A stretch of DNA of 64,000 nt. It comes from PFJX01 sp040751755 (GTDB taxonomy: Bacteria > Pseudomonadota > Gammaproteobacteria > Burkholderiales > Thiobacillaceae). Where the stretch lies: NCBI GenBank assembly GCA_040751755.1, contig JBFMHC010000020.1:186001-250000 (forward strand), written 5' to 3'. Made by a program: the position numbers and the translations under genes. Below are positions 47,795-57,058 of this stretch, one piece after another. Position 1 is the first letter of the stretch, and every line of letters starts with the position of its first letter. Below the pieces are notes generated by a model. The model did not search any database, was not told where the DNA came from, and was given only the letters and a program-made list of their open reading frames with translations.

Positions 47795-48223
47795 TTGAAC
47801 CACTTCCTGCAGATGCCCGGTCAGTTCCTTCACGGGCAGCTTGGTGTAGTCCTTGTCGATGCTCTTCGATACCTTGCTCCTTACGTGTACCGGCAGGCAC
47901 CCGTTGACCAAGCCCATGAACGAGGCGGATGCCACGAGGATGAGTTGGTCATACGAGTTCTGTACCCGGCCTTCGTCAAGTTCCCTGGCAACCTGCAGGG
48001 CGAAGCGCTCCGCTTCGTGGTGCTTGGGGTCGGTGGCCTGGATGTAGGCACCGTGTCCCGGCCCCGAGTTGGCCCCGGAACGGTCACTCACCAGATTCGA
48101 AGTCTTCTCGCGGCTTGCCGGGTGCAACAACTCCTTGATCAGCTGCAAACCGCGTTTGGGCCCGTAGTTGGCGAAGAGCTTGGCTTGGCTGGCGTTGGCG
48201 ACCATGACCCAGGTAACAGACAT
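47789..48223 (-). CDS. Host attachment family protein (PF10116 type)
   Basis: A 144-residue protein starting TWVMVANASQAKLFAN, followed by SDRSGANSGPGHGAY and a C-terminal KDYTKLPVKELTGHL. These match the family first noted as 'required for attachment to host cells' and now linked to the baeRF (eRF1-like) superfamily. The cellular role is not settled. It is monocistronic, with an inverted repeat upstream. Confidence 0.82.
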   Translation of the reverse strand: MSVTWVMVANASQAKLFANYGPKRGLQLIKELLHPASREKTSNLVSDRSGANSGPGHGAYIQATDPKHHEAERFALQVARELDEGRVQNSYDQLILVASASFMGLVNGCLPVHVRSKVSKSIDKDYTKLPVKELTGHLQEVVQL

Positions 48224-48256
48224 AGCAATCCCCCTTATGAGGTTTCAGGCTTTGGG

Positions 48257-48277
48257 AGTGTCACTGCATGTGACACT
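48257..48277. promoter_or_regulatory. Perfect inverted repeat upstream of the host-attachment gene
   Basis: AGTGTCAC-TGCAT-GTGACACT, 8-base arms with a 5-base centre. It lies 34 bases before the start of the host-attachment gene and 28 bases past the end of mnmH. It could be an operator for the former or a terminator of the latter; neither strand has a good T-run. Confidence 0.45.
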
Positions 48278-48304
48278 TTCAAGCTAGCAGTCGGACAGGG
48301 GAGA

Positions 48305-49384
48305 TCAAGGCAGGGTTGCCAGGACCCGGTGAGCCAGGTCCAGGAAGGCCTCGGGGCGATGGTCACCGAGCGTGAAGGTGGGACTGTCCGGGGCCTGGAC
48401 GTAGTTCTTGCCGAGTGAGCGGGTATAGGCGGGGTCGTAGTGGCGGAGCAGCAGATCGGCCACCAGCGCGTCCCACTGTCCGCCCTCGCCGAGGGCCTTC
48501 CAGGCGTCGATGCGCTCCTTGCCCTGCAGTTGCGTCAGGCATTCCAGCTGCCGTCCAAGAGACTCATGGTCGGCGAGGAAGTGCGCGTACTCCTCCTTCA
48601 GCAGGGCGACGCGCACGGGGATGTCGGCGGTGAGGTTGAGGCAGGGCGAGGCGCGCATGCGGGCCAGCAGGGCCTCCGGCGTGTGCAGGTTGCCGATCTT
48701 CTTGCTCTCCGACTCCACGAACACCGGTCGCGCCGGGTCGAAGCGGCGCAATGCGTCCCACACCAGGGTCTCGAAATACTTCTGGCTGGGTTGCGGACGC
48801 TGCGGGTAGGCGCCCAGCACCGAGCCCATGTGCGCGGCCAGGTCCTCGAGGTCGAGTACCTGTGCGCCGCATTCGCGCAGGGCGCGCAGGAAACGGCTCT
48901 TGCCCACGCCGGTGGGGCCGCACACGACGCGGAAGGTCAGGGCCGCCGGCAGGCGGTCGAGCTGTTCGATGACATGGCGGCGGAATGCCTTGTAGCCACC
49001 GTCCAGTTGCGCCGCCGGCCAGCCCACTGCCCGCAGCACGGTGGTGAAGCTGCCGCTGCGGTTGCCGCCGCGCCAGCAGTAGACGAGCGGGCGCAGGCCC
49101 TTGGGCTTGTCGGCGAAGAAGGTCTCCAGGTGGTCGGCGATGTTGCGCGATACCAGGGCTGCGCCGACCTTCTTGGCGTCGAAGGCGGAGGCCTGTTTGT
49201 GCAGGGTGCCGACGTGTGCGCGCTGCGCATCGTCCAGGACCGGCAGGTTGATCGCGCCGGGCAGGTGGTCCTCGGCGAATTCCGAAGGCGAACGCGCGTC
49301 GATCAGCACGTCGAACTGGCCGAATTCCTCGACGTCGACCACGCCTTCCCGGCGGCGCGGGGCCGGGGTGTCCGTACACTTCAT
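48305..49384 (-). CDS. mnmH: tRNA 2-selenouridine synthase
   Basis: A 359-residue protein with an N-terminal rhodanese domain (catalytic Cys in PLVYCWRGGNRSGS) and a C-terminal P-loop domain (GPTGVGKSRFL). It geranylates and selenates 2-thiouridine in tRNA wobble positions. ATG 49384 is in an ATGA overlap with the 28-codon ORF just upstream, so it may be coupled to it and to smpB. Confidence 0.93.
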   Translation of the reverse strand: MKCTDTPAPRRREGVVDVEEFGQFDVLIDARSPSEFAEDHLPGAINLPVLDDAQRAHVGTLHKQASAFDAKKVGAALVSRNIADHLETFFADKPKGLRPLVYCWRGGNRSGSFTTVLRAVGWPAAQLDGGYKAFRRHVIEQLDRLPAALTFRVVCGPTGVGKSRFLRALRECGAQVLDLEDLAAHMGSVLGAYPQRPQPSQKYFETLVWDALRRFDPARPVFVESESKKIGNLHTPEALLARMRASPCLNLTADIPVRVALLKEEYAHFLADHESLGRQLECLTQLQGKERIDAWKALGEGGQWDALVADLLLRHYDPAYTRSLGKNYVQAPDSPTFTLGDHRPEAFLDLAHRVLATLP

Positions 49385-49467
49385 GCGTTCTTGTCCCGCA
49401 TCAGGCGGGCCTTTTCCCGTTGCCATTCGCGGTCCTTCGCTGCAAGCGCGCCATGCAGTTCGTTCAT
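49381..49467 (-). CDS. 28-codon ORF resembling the SmpB C-terminal tail
   Basis: The ORF begins in an ATGA overlap with the smpB stop (49464-49467) and ends in an ATGA overlap with the mnmH start (49381-49384). Its peptide contains KDREWQREKARLM, close to KDREWAREKQRLM at the end of SmpB, and LHGA/LHDK before it. The DNA is also similar. It looks like a local duplication of the smpB tail that links the two genes. Translation is not proven. Confidence 0.5.
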   Translation of the reverse strand: MNELHGALAAKDREWQREKARLMRDKNA

Positions 49468-49910
49468 CGCTCTGCTTTCATCAAACGTTGCTTTTCGCGC
49501 GCCCACTCTCGGTCCTTCTCCGCCGCGCGCTTGTCATGCAGCTTCTTGCCCTTGGCCAGGCCGATCTCCAGCTTGATGCGTCCCTTGGCGTAGTGCAGGT
49601 TGATCGGCACCAGGGTGTAGCCGGCCTGTTGCACCTTGCCGATCAGCTTGCGGATCTCCTGGGCATGCAACAGCAGCTTGCGGCTGCGCGTAGGGTCCGG
49701 CTTGACGTGGGTGGATGCGGTGGCGAGCGGGCTGATGTGGCAGCCCACCAGCCAGACCTCCTCCTTCTTCAGCACCACGTAGGATTCCTTGAGCTGCGCG
49801 CGGCCAGCCCGGATCGCCTTGACCTCCCAGCCTTCCAGCACCAGCCCGGCCTCGTAGCGCTCCTCGATGAAATATTCGTGGAAGGCCTTCTTGTTATCGA
49901 TGATGCTCAT
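49464..49910 (-). CDS. smpB: SsrA-binding protein
   Basis: A 148-residue partner of tmRNA in rescue of stalled ribosomes. It has EERYEAGLVLEGWEVKAIRAG and the basic C-terminal tail KGKKLHDKRAAEKDREW. It is divergent from ratA, the conserved arrangement. No ssrA gene was found in the window. Confidence 0.96.
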   Translation of the reverse strand: MSIIDNKKAFHEYFIEERYEAGLVLEGWEVKAIRAGRAQLKESYVVLKKEEVWLVGCHISPLATASTHVKPDPTRSRKLLLHAQEIRKLIGKVQQAGYTLVPINLHYAKGRIKLEIGLAKGKKLHDKRAAEKDREWAREKQRLMKAER

Positions 49911-49957
49911 GGTGACGCCCGGGATAGAATGACCGTAATTTTACAGACCCTAGCAAG

Positions 49958-50395
49958 ATGGCCGAAGTCGTTAAGTCCGTACTGGTACCGTATTCCACCT
50001 TCGAGATGTTCGAACTCGTCGACCGGGTCGAGGATTATCCGGAGTTCCTGCCATGGTGCGGTGGCACCGAGCTGCATCACCGTGATGCCGAGATCACCGA
50101 GGCGACGATCCACATCAGCTACCTGCAGGTGAAGCAGCACTTCACCACGCAGAACACCAAGCGGCATGGCGAGGAGATGCTGATCCGCCTCAAGAGCGGT
50201 CCCTTCCGCAGTCTGGAGGGGTATTGGCGTTTCAAGGCCCTCGCGGATTCGGCCTGCAAGGTGGAGTTCGTGCTGCATTACGAGTTTTCCAGCGGCCTGC
50301 TGGAAAAGGTGTTGGGACCGGTGTTCGGCATGGTGACCGGTGGCCTGGTGGATGCCTTCGTGCACCGTGCGGAAAAGGTGTTTGGCGCAAGATGA
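49958..50395 (+). CDS. ratA: RatA-type START-domain protein (coenzyme Q-binding, YfjG)
   Basis: A 145-residue START-like (SRPBCC) protein: YSTFEMFELVDRVEDYPEFLPWCGGTE, and a C-terminal amphipathic helix. In E. coli RatA was reported to block ribosome association; the homologous fold in Coq10 binds ubiquinone. The stop overlaps rnfH by 4 bases. Confidence 0.92.
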   Translation: MAEVVKSVLVPYSTFEMFELVDRVEDYPEFLPWCGGTELHHRDAEITEATIHISYLQVKQHFTTQNTKRHGEEMLIRLKSGPFRSLEGYWRFKALADSACKVEFVLHYEFSSGLLEKVLGPVFGMVTGGLVDAFVHRAEKVFGAR

Positions 50396-50709
50396 CGCAG
50401 ATTCACGTGGAAGTGGTGTACGCCCTGGCGGCACGGCAGAAGGTCGTCAACCTGGAATTGCCCGAGGGGGCGACCGTGCAGCAGGCGATCGAACGTTCCG
50501 GTCTGCTCGATGAATTCCCCGAGATCGACCTTGCCAGGAACAAGCTGGGTATCTGGAACAAGCTGGCGAAGCCGGATGCGGCCCTGCGCGACAAGGACAG
50601 GGTGGAGATCTATCGACCGCTCATCGCCGATCCGAAGGAGGTGCGCAGGCAGCGTGCGGCGGAGGGCAAGGTGATGAAGAAGGGGGGAGGGGAGGCCGGG
50701 GCCGAATAG
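50392..50709 (+). CDS. rnfH: RnfH family ubiquitin-fold protein (RatB)
   Basis: A 105-residue beta-grasp protein: HVEVVYALAARQKVVNLEL, and GIWNKLAKPDAALRDKDRVEIYRPL. It is coupled to ratA (ATGA). The C-terminus is Lys/Gly-rich. The function of RnfH remains uncertain. Confidence 0.9.
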   Translation: MTQIHVEVVYALAARQKVVNLELPEGATVQQAIERSGLLDEFPEIDLARNKLGIWNKLAKPDAALRDKDRVEIYRPLIADPKEVRRQRAAEGKVMKKGGGEAGAE

Positions 50710-50756
50710 CCGCCGGCCGGGGTGAAGGCCGGCACGCGGCCCTCACCCGAGGGGCA

Positions 50757-51104
50757 TCACTTCATCTCGGTGGAGGGGTAGCTCAGCTGTTCAAGGGCGA
50801 TCTTCACCTGCCCGGAGACCTTCTTGGAGAGCTTGACCACGGCGGCGCTGTCGCCGGCCTTGGCGGCTTCCTGCGCGTCCTTGAAGGCCTTGTCGGTGGT
50901 GGTCCAGAGGGCGAACTTGGCCTTCGCGGTCTTCACGTCCGCCTCGGCGGCGGACAAGGCCTGCTGGGCCTCGGGGGTCAGGGCGGGCTCGGCGGCCTTG
51001 ACGGGCGCGGCCGGGGCGGTCTGGGTCGTCTGGGTGGTGCCGCAGGCGGACAGGATGACGGCCAGCAGGCCGGCGGCGGCGACGGAAGCGATCTTGCTTT
51101 GCAT
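50757..51104 (-). CDS. Small lipoprotein
   Basis: A 115-residue protein with a lipoprotein signal peptide and lipobox LSAC at about residues 18-21. The mature part has a Pro/Ala linker and a helical region rich in Ala, Lys and Glu. I do not recognise a function. It is convergent with rnfH and divergent from guaB. Confidence 0.8.
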   Translation of the reverse strand: MQSKIASVAAAGLLAVILSACGTTQTTQTAPAAPVKAAEPALTPEAQQALSAAEADVKTAKAKFALWTTTDKAFKDAQEAAKAGDSAAVVKLSKKVSGQVKIALEQLSYPSTEMK

Positions 51105-51297
51105 GGGGGGATCTCCTCTTTTCTCGGTGGATCTCTACGGGGGCCAATGAGTATGCACTGTCAGGCGGGAGGACCTTAAGGCCCGACTCGCGCCAGCGTC
51201 AATGGCAAAAATGTGTTTTTGGTAAATAAAAACCAGTGTTTGCCGTGTCCCGTGAGGCTCCCGGGACGACATGGGCCCATGAATGCCGTCGCATCTG

Positions 51298-51303
51298 TAT
51301 AAT
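51298..51303 (+). promoter_or_regulatory. -10 element of guaB
   Basis: TATAAT, a perfect -10 hexamer, lies 26 bases before the guaB start. No convincing -35 is seen 17 bases upstream. The 224 bases between the lipoprotein gene and guaB otherwise hold no gene. Confidence 0.5.
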
Positions 51304-51328
51304 GCGGTTTTGCGCGTGAAGGCCCCCT

Positions 51329-52789
51329 ATGCGTATCCTCCAGAAAGCACTGACCTTTGACGACGTCCTGCTCGTCCCCGCCCAGTCCGACATCCTGCCC
51401 CGCGACGTCAGCCTGCAAACCCGGCTGACCAAGAAGATCTCCCTCAACCTCCCCGTGCTGTCCGCCGCCATGGACACCGTGACCGAGGCGCCGATGGCGA
51501 TCACGCTGGCCCAGGAGGGTGGCCTTGGCATCATCCACAAGAACCTGACGGTCGAGCAGCAGGCCACCGAGGTGGCCAAGGTCAAGCGCTACGAATCGGG
51601 TGTGGTGAAGGACCCCATCACCGTCAGTCCGAACATGAGCGTGCGCGATGTCCTGGACATCACCCGTCGCTATCGCATCTCCGGCCTGCCGGTGGTCGAC
51701 AAGGCCGGCAAGGTGGTGGGCATCATCACCAACCGCGACCTGCGTTTCGAGACCAATCTCGACCAGCCTGCCCGCGCCATCATGACGCCGCGCAAGAAGC
51801 TGGTGACCGTGGCCGAGGGGGCGAGCAAGGAAGAGGTCGTCGCCCTGCTGCACAAGCACCGCCTGGAGCGCCTGGTGGTGGTGAACGAGGCCTTCGAGCT
51901 GCGCGGCCTGATCACGGTGAAGGACATCAGCAAGTCGAGCGAACACCCCCTGGCCTGCAAGGACGACCATGGCCGCCTATTGGTCGGTGCCGCCGTCGGC
52001 GTCGGCCCGGACAATGACGAGCGCGTCGCCGCCCTGGCGGAGGCCGGCGTCGACGTGATCGTCGTCGATACCGCGCACGGTCACTCGCGCGGCGTGCTGG
52101 AGCGCGTCAAGTGGGTCAAGACCCGCTATCCCAACATCCAGGTGATCGGCGGCAACATCGCCACCGCCGAGGCCGCCCTGGCCCTGGTCGACCACGGCGC
52201 CGACTGCGTCAAGGTCGGCATCGGCCCCGGTTCCATCTGCACCACCCGCATCGTCGCCGGCGTCGGCGTGCCGCAGGTCTCGGCGGTATCCAATGTCGCC
52301 GACGCGCTGGCCAAGGTGGGCGTGCCCTGCATCGCCGACGGCGGCATCCGCTATTCCGGCGACATCGCCAAGGCCATCGCCGCGGGCGGCAACTGCGTCA
52401 TGCTGGGAGGCCTGTTCGCCGGTACCGAGGAGGCACCGGGCGAGATCGAGCTGTTCCAGGGCCGTTCCTACAAGTCCTACCGCGGCATGGGTTCGCTGGG
52501 CGCCATGCAGAAGGGCTCCAAGGACCGCTACTTCCAGGACAACGAGGCCAACGCCGACAAGCTGGTGCCGGAAGGCATCGAGGGTCGCGTACCCTACAAG
52601 GGCTCGGTCCTTGGCGTGCTGCACCAGTTGATGGGCGGCCTGCGTTCCTCCATGGGATATCTTGGTGCCAAGGACATCCCGACCTTCCAGAAGACCGCTC
52701 AGTTCGTCGAGATCTCCAGCGCCGGCATCAAGGAGTCCCACGTCCACGACGTGCAGATCACCAAGGAAGCGCCGAACTACCACGTCTGA
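51329..52789 (+). CDS. guaB: IMP dehydrogenase
   Basis: A 486-residue enzyme that makes XMP from IMP, the committed step to GMP. The catalytic cysteine is in GIGPGSICTTRIVAGVG. Two CBS domains lie within about residues 95-205, and GMGSLGAMQKGSKDRYFQ is the flap. It precedes guaA, with which it forms an operon. Confidence 0.97.
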   Translation: MRILQKALTFDDVLLVPAQSDILPRDVSLQTRLTKKISLNLPVLSAAMDTVTEAPMAITLAQEGGLGIIHKNLTVEQQATEVAKVKRYESGVVKDPITVSPNMSVRDVLDITRRYRISGLPVVDKAGKVVGIITNRDLRFETNLDQPARAIMTPRKKLVTVAEGASKEEVVALLHKHRLERLVVVNEAFELRGLITVKDISKSSEHPLACKDDHGRLLVGAAVGVGPDNDERVAALAEAGVDVIVVDTAHGHSRGVLERVKWVKTRYPNIQVIGGNIATAEAALALVDHGADCVKVGIGPGSICTTRIVAGVGVPQVSAVSNVADALAKVGVPCIADGGIRYSGDIAKAIAAGGNCVMLGGLFAGTEEAPGEIELFQGRSYKSYRGMGSLGAMQKGSKDRYFQDNEANADKLVPEGIEGRVPYKGSVLGVLHQLMGGLRSSMGYLGAKDIPTFQKTAQFVEISSAGIKESHVHDVQITKEAPNYHV

Positions 52790-52808
52790 TCGATCACCCA
52801 GGACAGAG

Positions 52809-52847
52809 AGGAGGGCGAGGTTATCCGTTGACCTCTCCTCCTTTTTT
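52809..52847 (+). terminator. Terminator or attenuator between guaB and guaA
   Basis: AGGAG...GAGGT pairs with ACCTC...CTCCT and six T follow (52842-52847). guaA begins 16 bases later, so some read-through is needed or guaA has its own promoter. Confidence 0.65.
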
Positions 52848-52862
52848 CATTGAGTCGCCGCC

Positions 52863-54425
<1,563 letters not shown>

Positions 54426-54433
54426 TTTGATGT

Positions 54434-54524
54434 CTGGCATCAGCTAGCATCAGCTAGCAAGAAGTGCAACATAAGCCCATGTATACATGGGCTTTTTGTT
54501 TTTCTGTGCTGGCATCGGCTGGCA
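54434..54524. repeat. Repeated CTGGCATCRGCTRGCA motif at the ICE edge
   Basis: CTGGCATCAGCTAGCA at 54434-54449 recurs with two changes at 54509-54524. Inside the first, ATCAGCTAGC is repeated in tandem (54439-54458). The sites flank the guaA terminator and may be attachment-core or recombinase-binding repeats. Confidence 0.5.
54473..54497 (+). terminator. Terminator after guaA
   Basis: A perfect 22-base palindrome AAGCCCATGTATACATGGGCTT followed by TTT-G-TTTTT. Confidence 0.75.
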
Positions 54525-54626
54525 ACTACAAGCACGGCCAAGCAAGACCTGCGCGTGGCATTTTCACGGGTATCATTCCTGTAGGCAGTTTCTAGAAAGC
54601 ACGATACCATTCGTTGATGATGTGGT

Positions 54627-54743
54627 ATTCGTGGTATCGAATCATGCTTATGTGATTGTATCTATTGATTAATGTGCCGTTGTTAGCGACCTTCAAATTC
54701 GTGGTATCGAATTTGAAGGTTGCTTGTTGTTGATGCCACGAAT
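54627..54743. promoter_or_regulatory. Repeats and long palindrome upstream of the integrase
   Basis: ATTCGTGGTATCGAAT occurs at 54627-54642 and 54697-54712; CCACGAAT (inverse half) at 54736-54743. The second copy is the centre of a perfect inverted repeat (54689-54720, 13-base arms, 6-base centre). These look like binding sites for the integrase, its directionality factor or a repressor. The rest of 54426-54788 holds no gene that I can support. Confidence 0.55.
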
Positions 54744-54788
54744 AAACCATAAAAACCTTGTATCTAATTGTTAAACAAGGAAAAACAA

Positions 54789-55985
54789 ATGCTAACTGAT
54801 ACCAAGATCAGGAACCTAAAGCCTCGGGACAGACTGTACAAGGTTGCGGATAGGGATGGGCTCTATGTGGCGGTCACTCCTGCTGCCAGTATTTCGTTTC
54901 GCTACAACTATGAGTTCAACGGCCGTAGCGAGACCCTGACCATAGGGCGCTATGGAACTGGTGGCATTACGCTCGCCGAGGCAAGGGACGCGTTGCATGA
55001 AGCCAAGCGGAAAATCGCTTCTGGGATCTCACCGGCCCAGGACAAGGCCAGATCCAAGGACAAGGAAAAGCAGGCCAAGACGTTTGACGACTGGGCTGAA
55101 TCCTGGCTCAAAGGCTATCAGATGGCGGACTCCACTCGCGACATGCGCAAGGCCGTTTATACAAGGGAGTTGAAACCGGTCTTTGGTAATCGACTCTTGG
55201 CTGAAGTGACCCATGATGATCTGCGGCATCTAACGGACAAGATCGTCGAGCGAGGTGCTCCAGCCACTGCCGTTCATGCGCGTGAAGTGGTGATGCAGAT
55301 TTACCGATGGGCATCCGAGCGGGGCCAGGATGTGGAAAACCCCGCGGATCGCGTCAGGCCGGCAGCCATCGCGAAATTCGTCCCCCGTGATCGAGCGTTG
55401 ACTCAAGAAGAAATCGGTTTGATGTACCAGTACCTGGAAAGGGTTTCGACTTCCCCAACCATCCGCATTGCGGTAAAGCTTCTGCTTCTGACGTTGGTCC
55501 GCAAGTCAGAGCTGACTGATGCGACTTGGGACGAGGTGAATTTCTCGGATGGGATCTGGACCATACCCGCCGTCCGAATGAAGCGACGCAATCCGCACAA
55601 CGTCTACCTGTCACGTCAGGCGGTCGATTTCTTCATTGCACTCAAAACCTGTGCAGGTGGCTCGCGTTATGTGCTGCCCTCAAGATATGACCCTGACATC
55701 CCGATGAGCAAGGCCACGCTGAACCAAGTTACGACCTTGGCGTACACCGCGGCACAGAAAGATGGGAAGGTGTTGGCCAAGTTCGGCCCGCATGACCTAC
55801 GGCGCACGGGATCCACCTTACTTCATGAAGCGGGGTACAACACGGATTGGATTGAGAAGGCGCTTGCTCATGAGCAAAAGGGTGTTCGTGCCGTCTATAA
55901 CAAGGCGGAGTACAGAGAGCAGCGAAAAGCCATGCTGCAAGACTGGGCCGATATGATCGACGAATGGACGATCAAGAAGGCGTGA
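54789..55985 (+). CDS. int: Tyrosine recombinase integrase (P4/DUF4102 type)
   Basis: A 398-residue integrase. An N-terminal arm-binding DUF4102-like domain (LTDTKIRNLKPRDRLYKVADRDGLYVAV) precedes the SAM-like and catalytic domains. Catalytic residues are Arg238 (LLTLVRKSEL), His335 and Arg338 (HDLRRTGSTLLHE), His361 and Tyr370. ATG 54789 with AAGGA upstream is preferred to TTG 54768. It inserts the ICE at guaA. Its GC content is lower than the neighbouring chromosome. Confidence 0.93.
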   Translation: MLTDTKIRNLKPRDRLYKVADRDGLYVAVTPAASISFRYNYEFNGRSETLTIGRYGTGGITLAEARDALHEAKRKIASGISPAQDKARSKDKEKQAKTFDDWAESWLKGYQMADSTRDMRKAVYTRELKPVFGNRLLAEVTHDDLRHLTDKIVERGAPATAVHAREVVMQIYRWASERGQDVENPADRVRPAAIAKFVPRDRALTQEEIGLMYQYLERVSTSPTIRIAVKLLLLTLVRKSELTDATWDEVNFSDGIWTIPAVRMKRRNPHNVYLSRQAVDFFIALKTCAGGSRYVLPSRYDPDIPMSKATLNQVTTLAYTAAQKDGKVLAKFGPHDLRRTGSTLLHEAGYNTDWIEKALAHEQKGVRAVYNKAEYREQRKAMLQDWADMIDEWTIKKA

Positions 55986-56235
55986 TGCCGGGGCGCACGG
56001 CTTGATCGCCTGATGCCTTGCGAGCTTCAATCCACGCCTCGATCTCTGCCAGATCCCACGCGACATTTCGGCTGGTGAGCGCAAAGCGCCGTGGAAATTC
56101 CCCGCGCTTTTCCATATCGAAGATGGTCCGGTCAGACAGCGGAACCATCTTCAGAAGTTGCTTTCGGTTGATCAGGGATTTGGTCGCAGGTAACAGTTCG
56201 TCATTTTTTTCGGGGCGCACCGCATTTCCTTCCAT
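55972..56235 (-). CDS. alpA: AlpA family transcriptional regulator (excisionase-like)
   Basis: An 87-residue protein with an AlpA winged helix: LINRKQLLKMVPLSDRTIFDMEKRGEFPRRFALTSRN is split over two conserved blocks and ends AWDLAEIEAWIEARKA. AlpA proteins activate integrase genes or act as excisionase. It overlaps the integrase end by 14 bases, convergent. Confidence 0.88.
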   Translation of the reverse strand: MEGNAVRPEKNDELLPATKSLINRKQLLKMVPLSDRTIFDMEKRGEFPRRFALTSRNVAWDLAEIEAWIEARKASGDQAVRPGITPS

Positions 56236-56256
56236 GTAGTGTCGACGTGGGTTTGT

Positions 56257-56306
56257 GTTCCCGAGGAACGACGCAAATTATATACATATGCAACGGTATA
56301 TAACAA
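56257..56306 (-). promoter_or_regulatory. Promoter and operator-like repeat for alpA
   Basis: On the - strand TTGTTA (56306-56301) and TATAAT (56282-56277) are separated by 18 bases. GTTCC-CGA-GGAAC at 56257-56269 is an inverted repeat between the promoter and the start, a possible operator. Confidence 0.55.
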
Positions 56307-56350
56307 ACTGCTGCTGAGTCCCCATGCCGGCGTTCAGCCCCTGGATGCGG

Positions 56351-57058
56351 CTACACGTATTTCTTGTAGTACTTGGCCTGAAACCGTGCCATGGCAGCAC
56401 AAGCAAGCGTTGCCGGCACAATGATCAGCAACGGGTCCACACCATCAGGCCACCAAAGGTAAGCGGCCGACACCACGGTTGCCATGGTCACCTGGAAGTA
56501 TTTCGCGCGGTGATAGACCGTCGACGACTCGCGCCCGGCGCCGAACTTGCGCCGGATGCGTTCAATGGCGCCATCCACGATGGCAAGCAGGTATATGAAA
56601 CCGATCCAGGGCAGGAAAGAGACCATGATCGCGGCGCGGATCGCAATCACCTGGGAACCGGTGAGCGTGCGACTGATGGCGAAATCCATCGAGCGGACCC
56701 CACGCTGTACGGCCTGATCGGTCATGCCCAACTGGGATGAATCTTCCTCGACGTGTCTCAACAGCCCCGGCTTGCGATAGAACCATTCCGTGATGAAGGC
56801 CGCCCAGGAGGCCGCATGGTCATGGGTCGATCCCATGAAATCCGGAGCGGCCGCCGCCCTGGCCATCTCGCGGTCGATGATCGCGGCAGGGGCTTCGAGT
56901 CGATCCTTGGCATCCGCCAATACCCACACATCGATGGCCATGCGGCCGACCAGGATCACGAAAAAACAGATAGCCAGGAAGGCGGCGATCTTGAAGGGCG
57001 CGGTGATGGCCTTGGTAACCCCGATATCGATGGCTGCGCCATCTCCGGCCATTACCAA
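56351..57058 (-). CDS. ICE membrane protein, DUF4400/TIGR03747 family
   Basis: A 235-residue protein with one N-terminal membrane helix, two near residues 165-185 and 195-215, and the family's RSMDFAISRTLTGSQVI and WIGFIYLLAIVDGAIERIRRKFGAGRES. It is encoded immediately after traD (7-base overlap) in ICEs of this class and is presumed to be part of the conjugation apparatus; its role is unknown. Confidence 0.85.
   Translation of the reverse strand: MVMAGDGAAIDIGVTKAITAPFKIAAFLAICFFVILVGRMAIDVWVLADAKDRLEAPAAIIDREMARAAAAPDFMGSTHDHAASWAAFITEWFYRKPGLLRHVEEDSSQLGMTDQAVQRGVRSMDFAISRTLTGSQVIAIRAAIMVSFLPWIGFIYLLAIVDGAIERIRRKFGAGRESSTVYHRAKYFQVTMATVVSAAYLWWPDGVDPLLIIVPATLACAAMARFQAKYYKKYV

Noticed and set aside
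50711..50736. GCCGGCC...GGCCGGC hairpin after rnfH
   Set aside because: It could end the ratA-rnfH transcript but has no T-run, and such GC palindromes occur by chance in this genome.
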